A stretch of 64,000 nt of DNA from Amycolatopsis sp. WAC 01376 (GCF_003947415.1 NZ_QHKL01000001.1:744001-808000), one strand, 5' to 3'; counted from the stretch's first letter, positions 1 through 9,038 are shown. Numbers and translations: made by a program. The notes: generated by a model from the sequence alone, not told the origin.

Positions 1-1834
1 ACGTGCGCACGCCGACGATCATCACCGTCAGGGTCAGGATCGGCGGCTGCTGCGACGCCTTGGCGATCAGCCAGCCCGAAAGCGCGGTCAGCGCGACCCC
101 GGCGAGCAAGGCGGCGGCGCCGAGCAGCGCCCCGCCGAAGAACCTGGGGTGCAGCAGGTCGCGCCAGGGCAGCGGCTTGGTCGCCCGCGCCTCTTCCACG
201 ACTCCGGCTTCCGCCCGCACGTCGGTCGACATGTCGACACCGGACGGGCGTTCGTGTGCGGCGATGATCGCGGCGGCACCGTCGTCGACGGCTTCGCGGA
301 CCGCGGTCATGACCAGCCCGGCGTTGACCTCGTCGAGGTGGGCGGTGGGTTCGTCGAGCAGGAGCAGCCACGCGCCCGACCGGATCCGCACCAAGGCCCG
401 CGCCACCGCGACGCGCTGCCGTTGTCCCTGCGACAGCTTCGAAACCGGTCTTCCGGCCAGTCCGGCCAGTCCGAGTTCGCCGAGGATGTCGTCGGCGCCG
501 ACCTCCTCGCGAACCGTGCCCCCGCCGAACACCGGCGACTGAGGCACCCAGGCGACGTTCTCGCGCCACTTCTCCAGATCTGCGTCAGCGAGGTCGGTAC
601 CGCCGACGGTGATCGTCCCGTCGTGGGCCTGCACGAAGCCGAGCAGCGTGGCGAGCGTCGTCGATTTGCCACCGCCGCTCGGCGCGCGCAGCCAGGTGAT
701 CTCACCGGGCCGGACGCTGAACGTTTCGCCGTCGGGCGCGAATCCGCCGCGCCTCGCGACGCGTAGCCCGCCGACATGGACCTCGCCCTTCGTCGGTGTC
801 GCGGAACCGTTGGGCGGCAAGGGCTCCGCGAGCACGTCCGCGACCCGGCGCACGGCCTCGACGCCGTCTTCGCTGGCGTGGAACGCGGCACCGACCGCGC
901 GCAGCGGCTGGTAGCACTCCGGCACGAGGATCAGCACGCCGAGCCCGACGGCCAGCGGCAGTTCGCCGGAGACCAGCCGGACGCCGATGACGACCGCGAC
1001 CAGCGCGACCGAAAGCGTCGCGATCAGTTCCAGCGCGAACGCCGACGCGAACGCGACCTTCAACGTTTTGAGCGTCGTGCGGCGATGCCGTTCGGAGATC
1101 TTCCGCACCGTCTCGGCCTGCGCTTCGGCGCGGCGGAACGCGCTGAGGATCGGCAGCGCGCGGACGAGTTCCAGCAGATGTCCTGACAGCCGTTGTTCGG
1201 CGTCCGCGGCTTCGGCGACCCGCTCGGCGGTGTGCTTGCCGATGAGGATCGCGAACAGCGGAACCAGTGGCACGGTGATCACGACGAGCAAGGCCGACGG
1301 CCAGTCGGCGAACAGGATCGCGGCGCCGGCGGCGAGCGGCACGATCGCGGCGGTGACCAGCGCCGGGAGATACTGGGTGAAGTAGGCGTCGAGCGCGTCG
1401 AGTCCCTTGGTGGTCAACGACGTCAGCTCGCCGTGACCGCGGCGCGCGATCCACTCCGGGCCGAGTTTCAAGGCGTGGTCGAGGGCCTTCGCGCGCAATT
1501 CCTCCTTCGCGCGGGCGGCCGCGCGAACGGAAACGATCCGCACCGCCCAGCCGGTCAACGCGCGCCCGGCGACGAGCGCGAGCAGCGCGGCCAGCTGGGC
1601 GGTGCGGTCCCCCGGTGTTCCGCGGACGACCGCGGAGAGGACGTCGGCCAGCAGGAACGCCTGCCCCACCAGCAAGATCGCGTTGACGAAGGAGAGAATC
1701 CCACTGAGGATCAACGCCCGGCGCGCCGCACTCGAAAGTGGAGCCAGCGCGCCGAGCGGACCCTTCCCCGGTCGCGCTGGGTCCATTGTGGACTCCGTGG
1801 CGGAAAGGGTGTCGCGGCCGGGAAGTTCGGTCAT
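1..1834 (-). CDS. cydDC: CydDC fusion: cytochrome bd assembly ABC exporter (3' end outside window)
   Basis: This gene reads leftward off the window edge, so its C-terminal part is missing; 611 codons are present. The first ~555 form a complete CydD half: hydrophobic segments, then an ABC ATPase with Walker A PSGGGKST (near residue 390), signature LSQGQRQR (near 468) and Walker B LLLLDEPTAHLD. The frame then continues without a stop into a second membrane domain (ALSGWLIAKASQQPP) like the start of CydC. In E. coli CydD and CydC are separate proteins that form a heterodimeric exporter needed to assemble bd oxidase; here they appear to be one chain. The ATG overlaps the cydB stop as ATGA, so translation is probably coupled. 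The fusion is seen directly; the function is inferred from family and neighbours. Confidence 0.88.
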   Translation of the reverse strand, partial: MTELPGRDTLSATESTMDPARPGKGPLGALAPLSSAARRALILSGILSFVNAILLVGQAFLLADVLSAVVRGTPGDRTAQLAALLALVAGRALTGWAVRIVSVRAAARAKEELRAKALDHALKLGPEWIARRGHGELTSLTTKGLDALDAYFTQYLPALVTAAIVPLAAGAAILFADWPSALLVVITVPLVPLFAILIGKHTAERVAEAADAEQRLSGHLLELVRALPILSAFRRAEAQAETVRKISERHRRTTLKTLKVAFASAFALELIATLSVALVAVVIGVRLVSGELPLAVGLGVLILVPECYQPLRAVGAAFHASEDGVEAVRRVADVLAEPLPPNGSATPTKGEVHVGGLRVARRGGFAPDGETFSVRPGEITWLRAPSGGGKSTTLATLLGFVQAHDGTITVGGTDLADADLEKWRENVAWVPQSPVFGGGTVREEVGADDILGELGLAGLAGRPVSKLSQGQRQRVAVARALVRIRSGAWLLLLDEPTAHLDEVNAGLVMTAVREAVDDGAAAIIAAHERPSGVDMSTDVRAEAGVVEEARATKPLPWRDLLHPRFFGGALLGAAALLAGVALTALSGWLIAKASQQPPILTLTVMIVGVRT

Positions 1835-2838
1835 GGTGCGTGCACCGGTGGGATGTGCCGGGTGCCGATGCGCTTGCGGAACACCCAGTACGTCCAGCTC
1901 TGATAGATCAGGACGGCGGGCGCGCCGAACAGCGCGACCCAGGTCATCACGGTCAACGTGTACGGGCTCGACGCCTCTCCCGCGATCGTCAACGTGTTCG
2001 CCGGGTCCACAGTGGACGGAAGGACGTTCGGGTACAGCGCCACGAAGATCGCGACGGCGGAAGCCGCGATGACCCCGCCGAGCGCGGCGAACGCCTGCCC
2101 TTCGCGGCCCGCGCGGACCCGGAACCACGCGACGACGGCCGCGAGGACGGCGACGCCGACGAGGAGCAGCGTCCACAGGTCGCCCGAGCGCAGTTGCACG
2201 AGGACGAGGAACGCGAGCAACGGCAGCAACGCGACCGGGAGGAGGCGGGTGGCCAGGTTCCGCGCCCTGTGACGGAGGTCGCCTTCGGTCTTGAGCGCGA
2301 GGAACGCGGCGCCGTGGACCAGCGAGAACCCGACGACCGCGAGCGCGCCGAGCAGGGTATCGAGGCGGACGGCGGCGAACGCGCCGCCGACCCGATCGCC
2401 GTCGGCGTCGAGCGGGAGGCCGAGGACGGTGGTCGCGAGGAGCAGGCCGACGCCGAACGGCGGGATCCACGAGCCGATCCCGATGACGCGGTCCCAGTTG
2501 CGGCGCCAGCGATCCGAGTCGACCTTGCCGCGGTATTCGAACGCGACGCCGCGGCCGATGAGGGCGAGCAGGACCACCAGAAGCGGGAGATACGCGGCCG
2601 AGAACAGCGACGCGTACCAGCCGGGGAACGCGGCGAACATCGCGCCGCCGGCGACGATCAGCCAGACCTCGTTGCCGTCCCAGACCGGGCCGATCGTGTT
2701 CACCATGACGCGGCGCTCGGTGTTGTCCTTCGCGAGGACCGGCATGAGCATGCCGACGCCGAAGTCGAAGCCTTCGAGGAAGAGGTAGCCGAGCCAGAAC
2801 AGGGCGATGACGCAGAACCAGATCGTTTCGAGGGTCAT
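1831..2838 (-). CDS. cydB: Cytochrome d ubiquinol oxidase subunit II (CydB)
   Basis: A 335-residue integral membrane protein with a typical CydB N-terminus (TIWFCVIALFWLGYLFLEGF, where GFDFGVG follows) and the internal motif GPVWDGNEVWL. It is the second subunit of the bd-type quinol oxidase, a high-affinity terminal oxidase that reduces O2 to water without pumping protons. I chose the ATG at 2838 because it starts exactly at the family N-terminus and has GGGAG just upstream; the frame stays open to 3087 but that stretch is repeat sequence. It ends overlapping cydDC by four bases. A 372-bp repeat-bearing gap separates it from cydA upstream. Confidence 0.95.
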   Translation of the reverse strand: MTLETIWFCVIALFWLGYLFLEGFDFGVGMLMPVLAKDNTERRVMVNTIGPVWDGNEVWLIVAGGAMFAAFPGWYASLFSAAYLPLLVVLLALIGRGVAFEYRGKVDSDRWRRNWDRVIGIGSWIPPFGVGLLLATTVLGLPLDADGDRVGGAFAAVRLDTLLGALAVVGFSLVHGAAFLALKTEGDLRHRARNLATRLLPVALLPLLAFLVLVQLRSGDLWTLLLVGVAVLAAVVAWFRVRAGREGQAFAALGGVIAASAVAIFVALYPNVLPSTVDPANTLTIAGEASSPYTLTVMTWVALFGAPAVLIYQSWTYWVFRKRIGTRHIPPVHAP

Positions 2839-2865
2839 CGGGTGCTCCCTGCTGCTGGGGGTTGA

Positions 2866-3032
2866 AGGACGCTTTCGCCGCGTGCGACGCGGCGAAGGTG
2901 GCCTTCGGTGCGTGCGACGCGGCGAAGGGCCCCTTCGGCCCGCTGCCCGGCCGCGTGTCCCGCCGGCGGCGTGCAGCGCGTCGCGAAAGCCACTTTCGGG
3001 ACGCTCAGCGTCGCGAACGTGGCTTTCGCGAC
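2866..3032. repeat. GAAGG/CCTTC-type hairpin cluster inside the cyd operon
   Basis: The 372-bp gap between cydA and cydB (2839-3210) holds no credible gene. It contains repeated units around GCGTGCGACGCGGCGAAGG and a 14-bp inverted repeat GTCGCGAAAGCCAC (2980-2993) with its complement at 3019-3032; a smaller palindrome GACGCTCAGCGTC sits between the arms. The GAAGG/CCTTC cores match the hairpin family found elsewhere in the window. On the cyd transcript they would fold strongly and might act as an attenuator or as an RNA-stability barrier between cydA and cydB. Confidence 0.6.
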
Positions 3033-3210
3033 CCTCCCCGTTCCGCGCGAGACCCCCCACGCACCCCGGTCGCCCTGAGTTATCCACAACCGGTCGAGTT
3101 GTCCACAGATCGGCTGTGGGTAACCCACCCGAGCGATACCCCCGATACGCTGGGTGCGGGGCCGTCCCCCGGGAAGGGCGGGGGGCTGGGTAGGTGAGCT
3201 CAAGAGGAGA

Positions 3211-4722
3211 TCAGTAGGCGAAGGCCAGCGCGTCGTCATCGCTGTCACCGCCTTCGGGGTCGCCGTTCTTGCTGGTCGAGGCCGGTTTCTCGGGTGGCAT
3301 GACGGCGTCGACGCCGCCGCGGACGTACTTGCGCATCAGGAACACTTCGACGACGCCGAGCACCGCGTAGACGGTCGTCAGAGCGATCAGCGACGTCCAC
3401 ACCTCGCCTGTGGACAACTTCGAGACCGCTTGCGCGGTGAACATCCACACGCCGTCGACACCGGTCGGATTCGGCACCACCACGAACGGCTGACGGCCCA
3501 TCTCGGTGAAGATCCAGCCGGCGCTGTTGCCGATGAACGGGGTCGCGATGCCGCCGAGCACGAGCCACGGGAACCACCGCTGCCCGGGGATCCGCCCGCG
3601 CCGGGTCAGCCACAGCGCGAGCAGGCCGATCCCGGCCGACATCGCGCCGAAGCCGATCATCGCGCGGAAGCCCCAGTAGGTCACCGGCAGGTTGGGCACG
3701 TAGTCGATCGGCTTGCCCGCGAGCGAACCGAGCTGCGGGTCGTCCGGATAGTTCGTGCCGTACTTCGCCTGGTATTCGGTGATCAGGTTCTCCACGCCCT
3801 TGACCTCGGTCGAGAAGTCGTTGTGCGCCAAGAACGAGAGCAGGGCGGGCACGTTGAACGTCTTGACGTCCTCGCAGTTCGCGTTCCGGACGTCCCCGAT
3901 CGCGATGATCGAGAAGCTCGCCGGTTTCTCCGTGTGGCACAACGCTTCCGCCGAAGCCATCTTCATCGGCTGCTGCTCGAACATCAGCTTGCCCTGCATG
4001 TCACCGGTGATCGCGAGTACCGCGAACGCCACCACGCCGGTCCAGCCGCCGAGACGCAACGACGAACGCCACACCGAGCGGTGCTCGTCGTCCTCCGAAC
4101 GCTTGCGCCACAGCTGCCAGCCCGCCACGCCGACCAGGAACGCCGCCGCCACCGAGAAGGCGCCCGCCAGCGTGTGCGGGATCGCGGCCAGCGCGGTGTT
4201 GTTCGTCAGCACCGCCCAGATCGAGTTCATCGTCGGCTTCCCGTCGACGAACTCGACCCCGACCGGATGCTGCATCCACGAGTTCGCCGCGAGGATGAAG
4301 TACGCGGAAGCCACGGTCGCCAGCGAGTACGCCCACGCGCACGCCAGGTGGACCTTCTTCGGCAGCTTGTCCCAGCCGAAGATCCACAGCCCCAGGAAGG
4401 TCGACTCGACGAAGAACGCGACGAGCCCTTCCATCGCCAGCGGCGCACCGAACACGTCACCGACGAACCGCGAGTACGCGCTCCAGTTCATCCCGAACTG
4501 GAACTCCTGCACGATGCCGGTGACCACGCCCATCGCGAAGTTGACCAGCAGGAGTTTCCCCCAGAACTTGGTCATCTTCAGGTAGCGCCGATCACCTGTC
4601 CGTACCCAGGCCGTCTGCATCCCGGCGACCAGGACGGAAAGCCCGATGGTCAGCGGGACCATCAGGAAGTGATAGACGGTGGTTATGCCGAACTGCCACC
4701 TAGCGAGATCGAGAACCTCCAC
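3211..4722 (-). CDS. cydA: Cytochrome d ubiquinol oxidase subunit I (CydA)
   Basis: A 503-residue quinol-oxidising subunit of the bd oxidase. His18 in TTVYHFLMVPLTIG is the expected haem b595 ligand. The quinol-loop signature QPMKMASAEAL carries the conserved Lys and Glu, and GWIFTEMGRQPFVV is the family motif after the Q loop. The length fits the short-Q-loop type. The start is a GTG at 4722, giving MEVLDLARWQFG, which matches the family start. It is first in the cydA-cydB-cydDC order, transcribed leftward, about 80 bp from the S41 peptidase gene. The C-terminal tail is acidic. Confidence 0.96.
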   Translation of the reverse strand: MEVLDLARWQFGITTVYHFLMVPLTIGLSVLVAGMQTAWVRTGDRRYLKMTKFWGKLLLVNFAMGVVTGIVQEFQFGMNWSAYSRFVGDVFGAPLAMEGLVAFFVESTFLGLWIFGWDKLPKKVHLACAWAYSLATVASAYFILAANSWMQHPVGVEFVDGKPTMNSIWAVLTNNTALAAIPHTLAGAFSVAAAFLVGVAGWQLWRKRSEDDEHRSVWRSSLRLGGWTGVVAFAVLAITGDMQGKLMFEQQPMKMASAEALCHTEKPASFSIIAIGDVRNANCEDVKTFNVPALLSFLAHNDFSTEVKGVENLITEYQAKYGTNYPDDPQLGSLAGKPIDYVPNLPVTYWGFRAMIGFGAMSAGIGLLALWLTRRGRIPGQRWFPWLVLGGIATPFIGNSAGWIFTEMGRQPFVVVPNPTGVDGVWMFTAQAVSKLSTGEVWTSLIALTTVYAVLGVVEVFLMRKYVRGGVDAVMPPEKPASTSKNGDPEGGDSDDDALAFAY

Positions 4723-4803
4723 GCCTCAAGCCTGCTCACCCGGGGGTGCGCCCGCCAGTTCAAGTGGTCCCGTTCTCGCCGGGACGTAGGTCCCGCGCCC
4801 TGG

Positions 4804-5757
4804 TCAGCCGAGTCCGGCGAGTGTGAGTCGTGCCTCGTCGGCGATCTGCCGCCGCACGCCCGAATCCCCCAGTGCCAGCACGTGGGCCAGCGCCAACGCG
4901 TACGCGGTGTCGAAAGCGGCCTCGACGCCGACGGCGATGTCGGGCCGGACGCCGACGCCTTCCCAGTTGGTTCCCGTGACCGGGTTCACGGCCCGTCCAC
5001 CCGGGACGGTGACATCCAGATGGGTGTCCACTTTGTACTGTCGCCGCGGGTTCGCCCCGCCACCGGTGACCGCGCCGACCGTTTTCGCGCGCCCCAGTTG
5101 CTGCAACGAGTAGCTCAGATCCTCTGCACCGGAGAACGTGGTCGGCCCGGTCAGCACCCACACCGGCTTGTCCGCGCCGAACTTGCGGCCCGGTACGTAC
5201 GGCAGCGTCCAGAACTGGTTGGTCACGTCACCGTCGCGCAAATAGATACTGTTGAAATGCGTCGGCTCGTCGACCAGGTAGCTGATCAGCAGCGCGACCG
5301 CCATCGGATCCCCGCCCCGGTTCTCCCGGACGTCGAGGATCAGCGCGTCGGTGGTCGCGAGCAGCGTCATCGCGGCGGCCAGCGCCTCACCGGCGATGTC
5401 CGGCCCGTAGAACAGCTTGGTCTCCAGGTAGCCGACGTTCCCGGCCAGCCGTCGCGCCGACGCGATGCCGTGGCCGTTCAGTTCCGCCTCGCGCCGGAAC
5501 TGCTCCGGATCGAACGACTCCCCGTCAATCTCGGGCAGCGGGTCGACGTGATGCCGTAGCCGCAGGTGTTTGTCCCCGTTGACCGATTGCAGGTCCTGGG
5601 TGACCGCGACGGCGAACGCCTGATCGTCGAGCCCCGCGTACGCGCCGTCACCCAGCCTCGCCCGCAGGAGCACCGTCAGCTTTTCGGCGACGTCGGGGAA
5701 CACGTAGTGGTCCTTCAGCCGCTTGCACACGTCTTCGATCCGCGCTCTTCCGTCCAT
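4804..5757 (-). CDS. S41-family (tail-specific/IRBP-like) serine peptidase
   Basis: A 317-residue protein with the peptidase S41 core. ALILDVRENRGGDP is the carboxylate-binding strand, VLTGPTTFSGAEDLSY supplies the likely nucleophile Ser, and GAVTGGGANP follows as in IRBP-like members. The N-terminal ~80 residues resemble the small helical domain seen before this core. There is no signal peptide and no PDZ domain, so it may act in the cytoplasm on peptides or unfolded tails. The ATG at 5757 has GGGAG very close to it, so a slightly later start is possible. It lies divergent from the GDT1-type gene and upstream of cydA, without an obvious functional link. Confidence 0.78.
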   Translation of the reverse strand: MDGRARIEDVCKRLKDHYVFPDVAEKLTVLLRARLGDGAYAGLDDQAFAVAVTQDLQSVNGDKHLRLRHHVDPLPEIDGESFDPEQFRREAELNGHGIASARRLAGNVGYLETKLFYGPDIAGEALAAAMTLLATTDALILDVRENRGGDPMAVALLISYLVDEPTHFNSIYLRDGDVTNQFWTLPYVPGRKFGADKPVWVLTGPTTFSGAEDLSYSLQQLGRAKTVGAVTGGGANPRRQYKVDTHLDVTVPGGRAVNPVTGTNWEGVGVRPDIAVGVEAAFDTAYALALAHVLALGDSGVRRQIADEARLTLAGLG

Positions 5758-5793
5758 GCTCCCGGACGCTACCAGCGAAGCCTGAAAAAAGAA

Positions 5794-5807
5794 TTCGGTT
5801 CACCGAA
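5794..5807. promoter_or_regulatory. Palindrome TTCGGT-TC-ACCGAA between divergent genes
   Basis: A perfect 6-bp inverted repeat with a 2-bp centre lies in the 176-bp divergent region, 37 bp upstream of the S41 gene and 127 bp upstream of the GDT1-family gene. The flanks are AT-richer than the surroundings. It could be an operator for a dimeric repressor; no regulator gene is adjacent. Confidence 0.3.
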
Positions 5808-5933
5808 AACTCAATTCCGCCCCGCCATGAAAAACAATTCGCCCGCACATGCCGTCCGATTCGGAAAAGCCATCAGCTTGCCTTTCTCTGAATCGCCCCT
5901 TTATCGTTGCAGTGAAAGGGGTGAAGAACCATC

Positions 5934-6533
5934 ATGTCTAGCTCGATGCTGGCGCTGATCAGCGCGTTCGGCCTGGTACTCGCGGTGGAACTGCCGGACA
6001 AGACCCTCGTCGCCACCCTGGTTCTCACCACCCGTTTCCGCGCGTGGCCGGTATTCGCCGGGGTCACCGCCGCATTCGCCGTGCAATGCGCGATCGCCGC
6101 CACCTTCGGCAGTGTGCTCACTTTGCTGCCGGAGACGCTGGTGGCCGTGATCGTCGCCGCGATGTTCGGTATCGGCGCTTTCATGCTCCTTCGTGAAGGG
6201 TTCAAGCCAGGCAAGGACGGCGGCGAGGACGCGTCGCGTTCCGGGCCGAGCCCCGCGACCTTCTTCCGCTCCGCGCTGACGTCGTTCGGCGTGCTGTTCG
6301 CCGCCGAGTGGGGCGACGCTTCCCAGCTCGCGACGGCCAGCCTGACCGCCCGCTTCGGCAACCCGTTCGCGGTCGCGCTCGGCTCCTTCGTCGCGTTGGT
6401 CGCCGTCGCCGGGCTCGCCGTCTTCATCGGCGCGAAGGTGCGGAGCCGCATCCGCCCGAAGCTCATCCAGCGCGTCGCGGGCTTCGTCTTCGCCGGGTTC
6501 TCCCTGTTCGCGCTGGCCCAGCTCGCGTTCTGA
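5934..6533 (+). CDS. TMEM165/GDT1-family cation transporter
   Basis: A 199-residue membrane protein with two homologous halves, the hallmark of the GDT1/UPF0016 family of Mn2+/Ca2+ antiporters. The half-site motifs are VELPDKTLVA (near residue 19) and AEWGDASQLATA (near 125), each followed by hydrophobic helices; the first has Pro where the canonical E-x-G-D motif has Gly. Bacterial members such as MneA/MntX-type exporters protect against excess Mn. The start ATG is preceded by AAAGGGG at a good distance. I see no yybP-ykoY manganese riboswitch in the leader. Cation specificity cannot be read from the sequence. Confidence 0.85.
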   Translation: MSSSMLALISAFGLVLAVELPDKTLVATLVLTTRFRAWPVFAGVTAAFAVQCAIAATFGSVLTLLPETLVAVIVAAMFGIGAFMLLREGFKPGKDGGEDASRSGPSPATFFRSALTSFGVLFAAEWGDASQLATASLTARFGNPFAVALGSFVALVAVAGLAVFIGAKVRSRIRPKLIQRVAGFVFAGFSLFALAQLAF

Positions 6534-6621
6534 GGCGCACGGGGTTTTCACAGGTTCGCCGGGTAACCTTTCGGAAACGAAAAGGTGAACACCCGCCCCG
6601 ACGTGCCTGGAGAAACCGGTC

Positions 6622-7293
6622 GTGACCTCCCCGAAGATCCTCGCGGCCCGTGCCGTCTCCCCCGTGCACGGCAGGCTCGCGATCTTCGGCATGGCCGTCG
6701 CCGTCGCCATCTCGATCGACCTGCATCTGCGGCTGTCCGGCCAGGTCAGCCCGATCTGGCAGACGCTGTCCGAGTACGTCTACGGCTATCTCTCGCCCGG
6801 TTCGACGGCGGCGCCGCTGTTCGGCGCGATGTGCCTGGCGCTGGGGTTCGGGTCGCTCGCGCTGCTCGGCGGCATCGCGAAGGCGCATCGCAGCGGCTAC
6901 GCGTCCGTTCTCGTCCTGCTCGGCGTGTGGTGTGCCGGGCTGTTCGTCCTCGCGCTCGTGCCCGTCGACCCCGAGGGACAGGCCCGTTCGCTGGCCGGGC
7001 AGATCCACAACTACGCCGCGCTGGCGGCCTTCCTCGCGCTTCCCGCCGCCGCCTGGCTGCTGACCCGTCCCGGCCGGGCGCGCTGCCCCTGGGAGCCGCG
7101 CCGCACGACGATCCGGCGGCTTTCGGTGGCCAGCTTCGCCGCGGTGATGATCGTGCTCGGCGGCTTCGTCTGGACGATGCTCACCGGGCCGTCACAGCAG
7201 GAGGTGACGCTCGGCCTGTTCGAGCGGCTGCTGTTCGCGGTGGACCTCGCCCTGCTGGCGACCATGGTGCGCCCGCTGCTCAGCCACCGCTGA
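6622..7293 (+). CDS. DUF998 integral membrane protein
   Basis: A 223-residue protein with about six hydrophobic helices and the DUF998 signature around WQTLSEYVYG near residue 50. The family has no established function. The GTG start gives a short N-terminal tail before the first helix. It follows the GDT1-type gene by 88 bp, which includes a stretch without a strong hairpin, so co-transcription is possible. It ends 4 bp before the stop of the convergent IclR gene. Confidence 0.72.
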   Translation: MTSPKILAARAVSPVHGRLAIFGMAVAVAISIDLHLRLSGQVSPIWQTLSEYVYGYLSPGSTAAPLFGAMCLALGFGSLALLGGIAKAHRSGYASVLVLLGVWCAGLFVLALVPVDPEGQARSLAGQIHNYAALAAFLALPAAAWLLTRPGRARCPWEPRRTTIRRLSVASFAAVMIVLGGFVWTMLTGPSQQEVTLGLFERLLFAVDLALLATMVRPLLSHR

Positions 7294-7297
7294 CGCG

Positions 7298-7936
7298 CTA
7301 CTCGGGCTGCTTCAGCACCTCGGCCAGCCGGACGGCGGCCGCGACGACCGCCGGGCCCACGACGGAGGCGTCGAGCGGCTCCAGCGACACGACGCCGAGG
7401 CTGGCCTTCAAGCCCGGCACCCCGCGCACGGGCGCGGCGACCCCGGACGCGCCGGCCTCCAGTTCACCGGACGAGGTGACCCAGCCTTCGCCGCCGGGGC
7501 GCAGGGTGATCGCCTTGCCCGCGGCACCGGCGGACAGTGGATGGCGGGTGCCGACGCGGTAGGCCACGTGGAAGCTCGTCCACGACGGCTCGACGACCGC
7601 GACGGCCTGCGCCTGGTCCCCCTGCGCGACCGACAGATGCGCGGTCGCGCCGACCTTCTCCGCCAGTTCGCGCAGGACCGGCCTTGCCGCCTCGCGCAGC
7701 TGCGGGAGGACCTGTCCGGCGAGCCGGAGCAGGCCGACACCCAGCCGCACCTTGTTGCCGTCGCGCCACACCAGACCCCGCTCGGACAGCGGGACGAGCA
7801 GCCGGTAGACGGCGGCCCGGCTCGCGCCGATGGCGACGGCGAGTTCGGAGATCGTCGCCGCCTCGCCACCCGCGTCCGCCACCGCCTGCAGCAACGCGAG
7901 CCCTCTGTCCAGGGTCAGCGACCCCTCCCGAGTCAC
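7298..7936 (-). CDS. IclR-family transcriptional regulator
   Basis: A 212-residue protein. The N-terminal winged HTH (TISELAVAIGASRAAVYRLL, residues ~28-47) is followed by an IclR effector domain that is shorter than usual (whole family ~250 residues). Conserved pieces include VGTRHPLSAGAAGKA, typical of the ligand-binding pocket. IclR proteins often control aromatic catabolism. Its position near homogentisate dioxygenase suggests it regulates that pathway, although 208 bp separate it from the next gene. The start is a GTG at 7936. Confidence 0.85.
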   Translation of the reverse strand: MTREGSLTLDRGLALLQAVADAGGEAATISELAVAIGASRAAVYRLLVPLSERGLVWRDGNKVRLGVGLLRLAGQVLPQLREAARPVLRELAEKVGATAHLSVAQGDQAQAVAVVEPSWTSFHVAYRVGTRHPLSAGAAGKAITLRPGGEGWVTSSGELEAGASGVAAPVRGVPGLKASLGVVSLEPLDASVVGPAVVAAAVRLAEVLKQPE

Positions 7937-8144
7937 AGCCGACTCGCCCCAACCCCACGCGCCCCAGCCTCACGCAACCGAGGCTCACGCGACCAAAGGT
8001 CCCTTGATCCCTTGAAGTCGCGCCTTTTGGCCGAAGGCCCCGCTATCGCGATGACAGGGCGCCCTCCAAGCACAGGCGACCTTCTACGGCCACCAGCGCC
8101 CTGGCAGCGCGAGAGCGGCAGCGCGATAGACAACACCGCGATAT

Positions 8145-9038
8145 TCACAAGAGTCCGAGTTCTCCGAGGTCGGCGACGGGCTCGTCGAACGACGCTGCCG
8201 CGTACGAAGCGAAGAGCCCGCGAACGGCCTTCGCGGCAGGCTCCGACATGCCCTTGGCCTCGGCGGCCAGTGCGGCGCCGTCGGTCGATTCGAGCGCGGC
8301 ACGCACGTCACCGCCCGAGAGGCACCGCGCGGACGCGACGATCAGGTTCAGGAACCCGTGGTGGGTGAAGCCGCTCTTCTCCTCGGTGTGCCGGACGGCG
8401 CGATGGAGGCTGTTCGTCGCCTTGAACGACGCCCCGGTCGCGCCGCTGACCACCGCGAGGAAGTCGGCGACCTCGTCGACGCTGGGGAAGTTCTCGCCCG
8501 CCTTGCCGCCGCAGCGGATCTTCGGCCAGCTGCCGTGCTCGATCACCTTCCGCACGCCGTCCAGCCAGCCGACGCCGCGGCGCGGCTCGACCACGCGGAT
8601 GACGTCCTCGGGCACGAATTCGGAGACGCGCTCCAGCCAGACCTCGTCGACGTCCGACGGCGCCGGCATCTCCACCATCCGCAGCGCGAGGATCTCGCTG
8701 CGCGATTCGACGATGGAGATCGCCTTCGGGACCCCGCCGAGGCCGGTGTCGATGATCAGCGACAGCGGCAGCGGTTCCTTGGGTTTGATCTTGATGAGTT
8801 CGGTGATGAGCTCGGGCAGCCTCGACGCCTGGCACAGGAACACACCGAGGATGCCGGAGTGTTCACCGGCCCTCGACGCGAAGTACGCACGCAGCGCTTC
8901 GGGCATGGACGCCTCGCCGGGCGGGAACAACGCCGAGTCGTCGACGAGCCGCGCGAACAGGGGAGGGATTCCTCGGGGGCCGGGTGGCGTGAGTTCCACA
9001 GCGCTTGACACGACTGACACGCTAGTAGCGTACGACAT
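8145..9038 (-). CDS. Conserved protein of unknown function next to hmgA
   Basis: A 297-residue soluble protein of no family I can name. The N-terminal segment PPLFARLVDDSALFPPG, the internal KIRCGGKAGENFPSVDEVADF, and SGFTHHGFLNLIVASARC look conserved rather than random, and coding bias is strong. It is divergent from homogentisate dioxygenase with a 46-bp gap. Start assignment is uncertain: the ATG at 9038 has no clear ribosome-binding site, and a GTG at 9000 (giving VELTPPG) is an alternative. I see no signal peptide or membrane segment. Context suggests a role tied to homogentisate or tyrosine breakdown, which is inference only. Confidence 0.7.
   Translation of the reverse strand: MSYATSVSVVSSAVELTPPGPRGIPPLFARLVDDSALFPPGEASMPEALRAYFASRAGEHSGILGVFLCQASRLPELITELIKIKPKEPLPLSLIIDTGLGGVPKAISIVESRSEILALRMVEMPAPSDVDEVWLERVSEFVPEDVIRVVEPRRGVGWLDGVRKVIEHGSWPKIRCGGKAGENFPSVDEVADFLAVVSGATGASFKATNSLHRAVRHTEEKSGFTHHGFLNLIVASARCLSGGDVRAALESTDGAALAAEAKGMSEPAAKAVRGLFASYAAASFDEPVADLGELGLL

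Noticed and set aside
3154-5559. Long plus-strand open frame opposite cydA and the S41 gene
   Set aside because: It is Arg/His/Asp-rich low-complexity sequence, the usual antisense shadow of high-GC genes; cydA on the other strand has full family motifs.
5808-5933. Manganese (yybP-ykoY) riboswitch before the GDT1-family gene
   Set aside because: The leader lacks the conserved riboswitch elements and strong paired stems.
9005-9033. Full sigma-70 type promoter for hmgA
   Set aside because: TTGACA is present, but no convincing -10 hexamer lies at 16-18 bp, so I only mention it.
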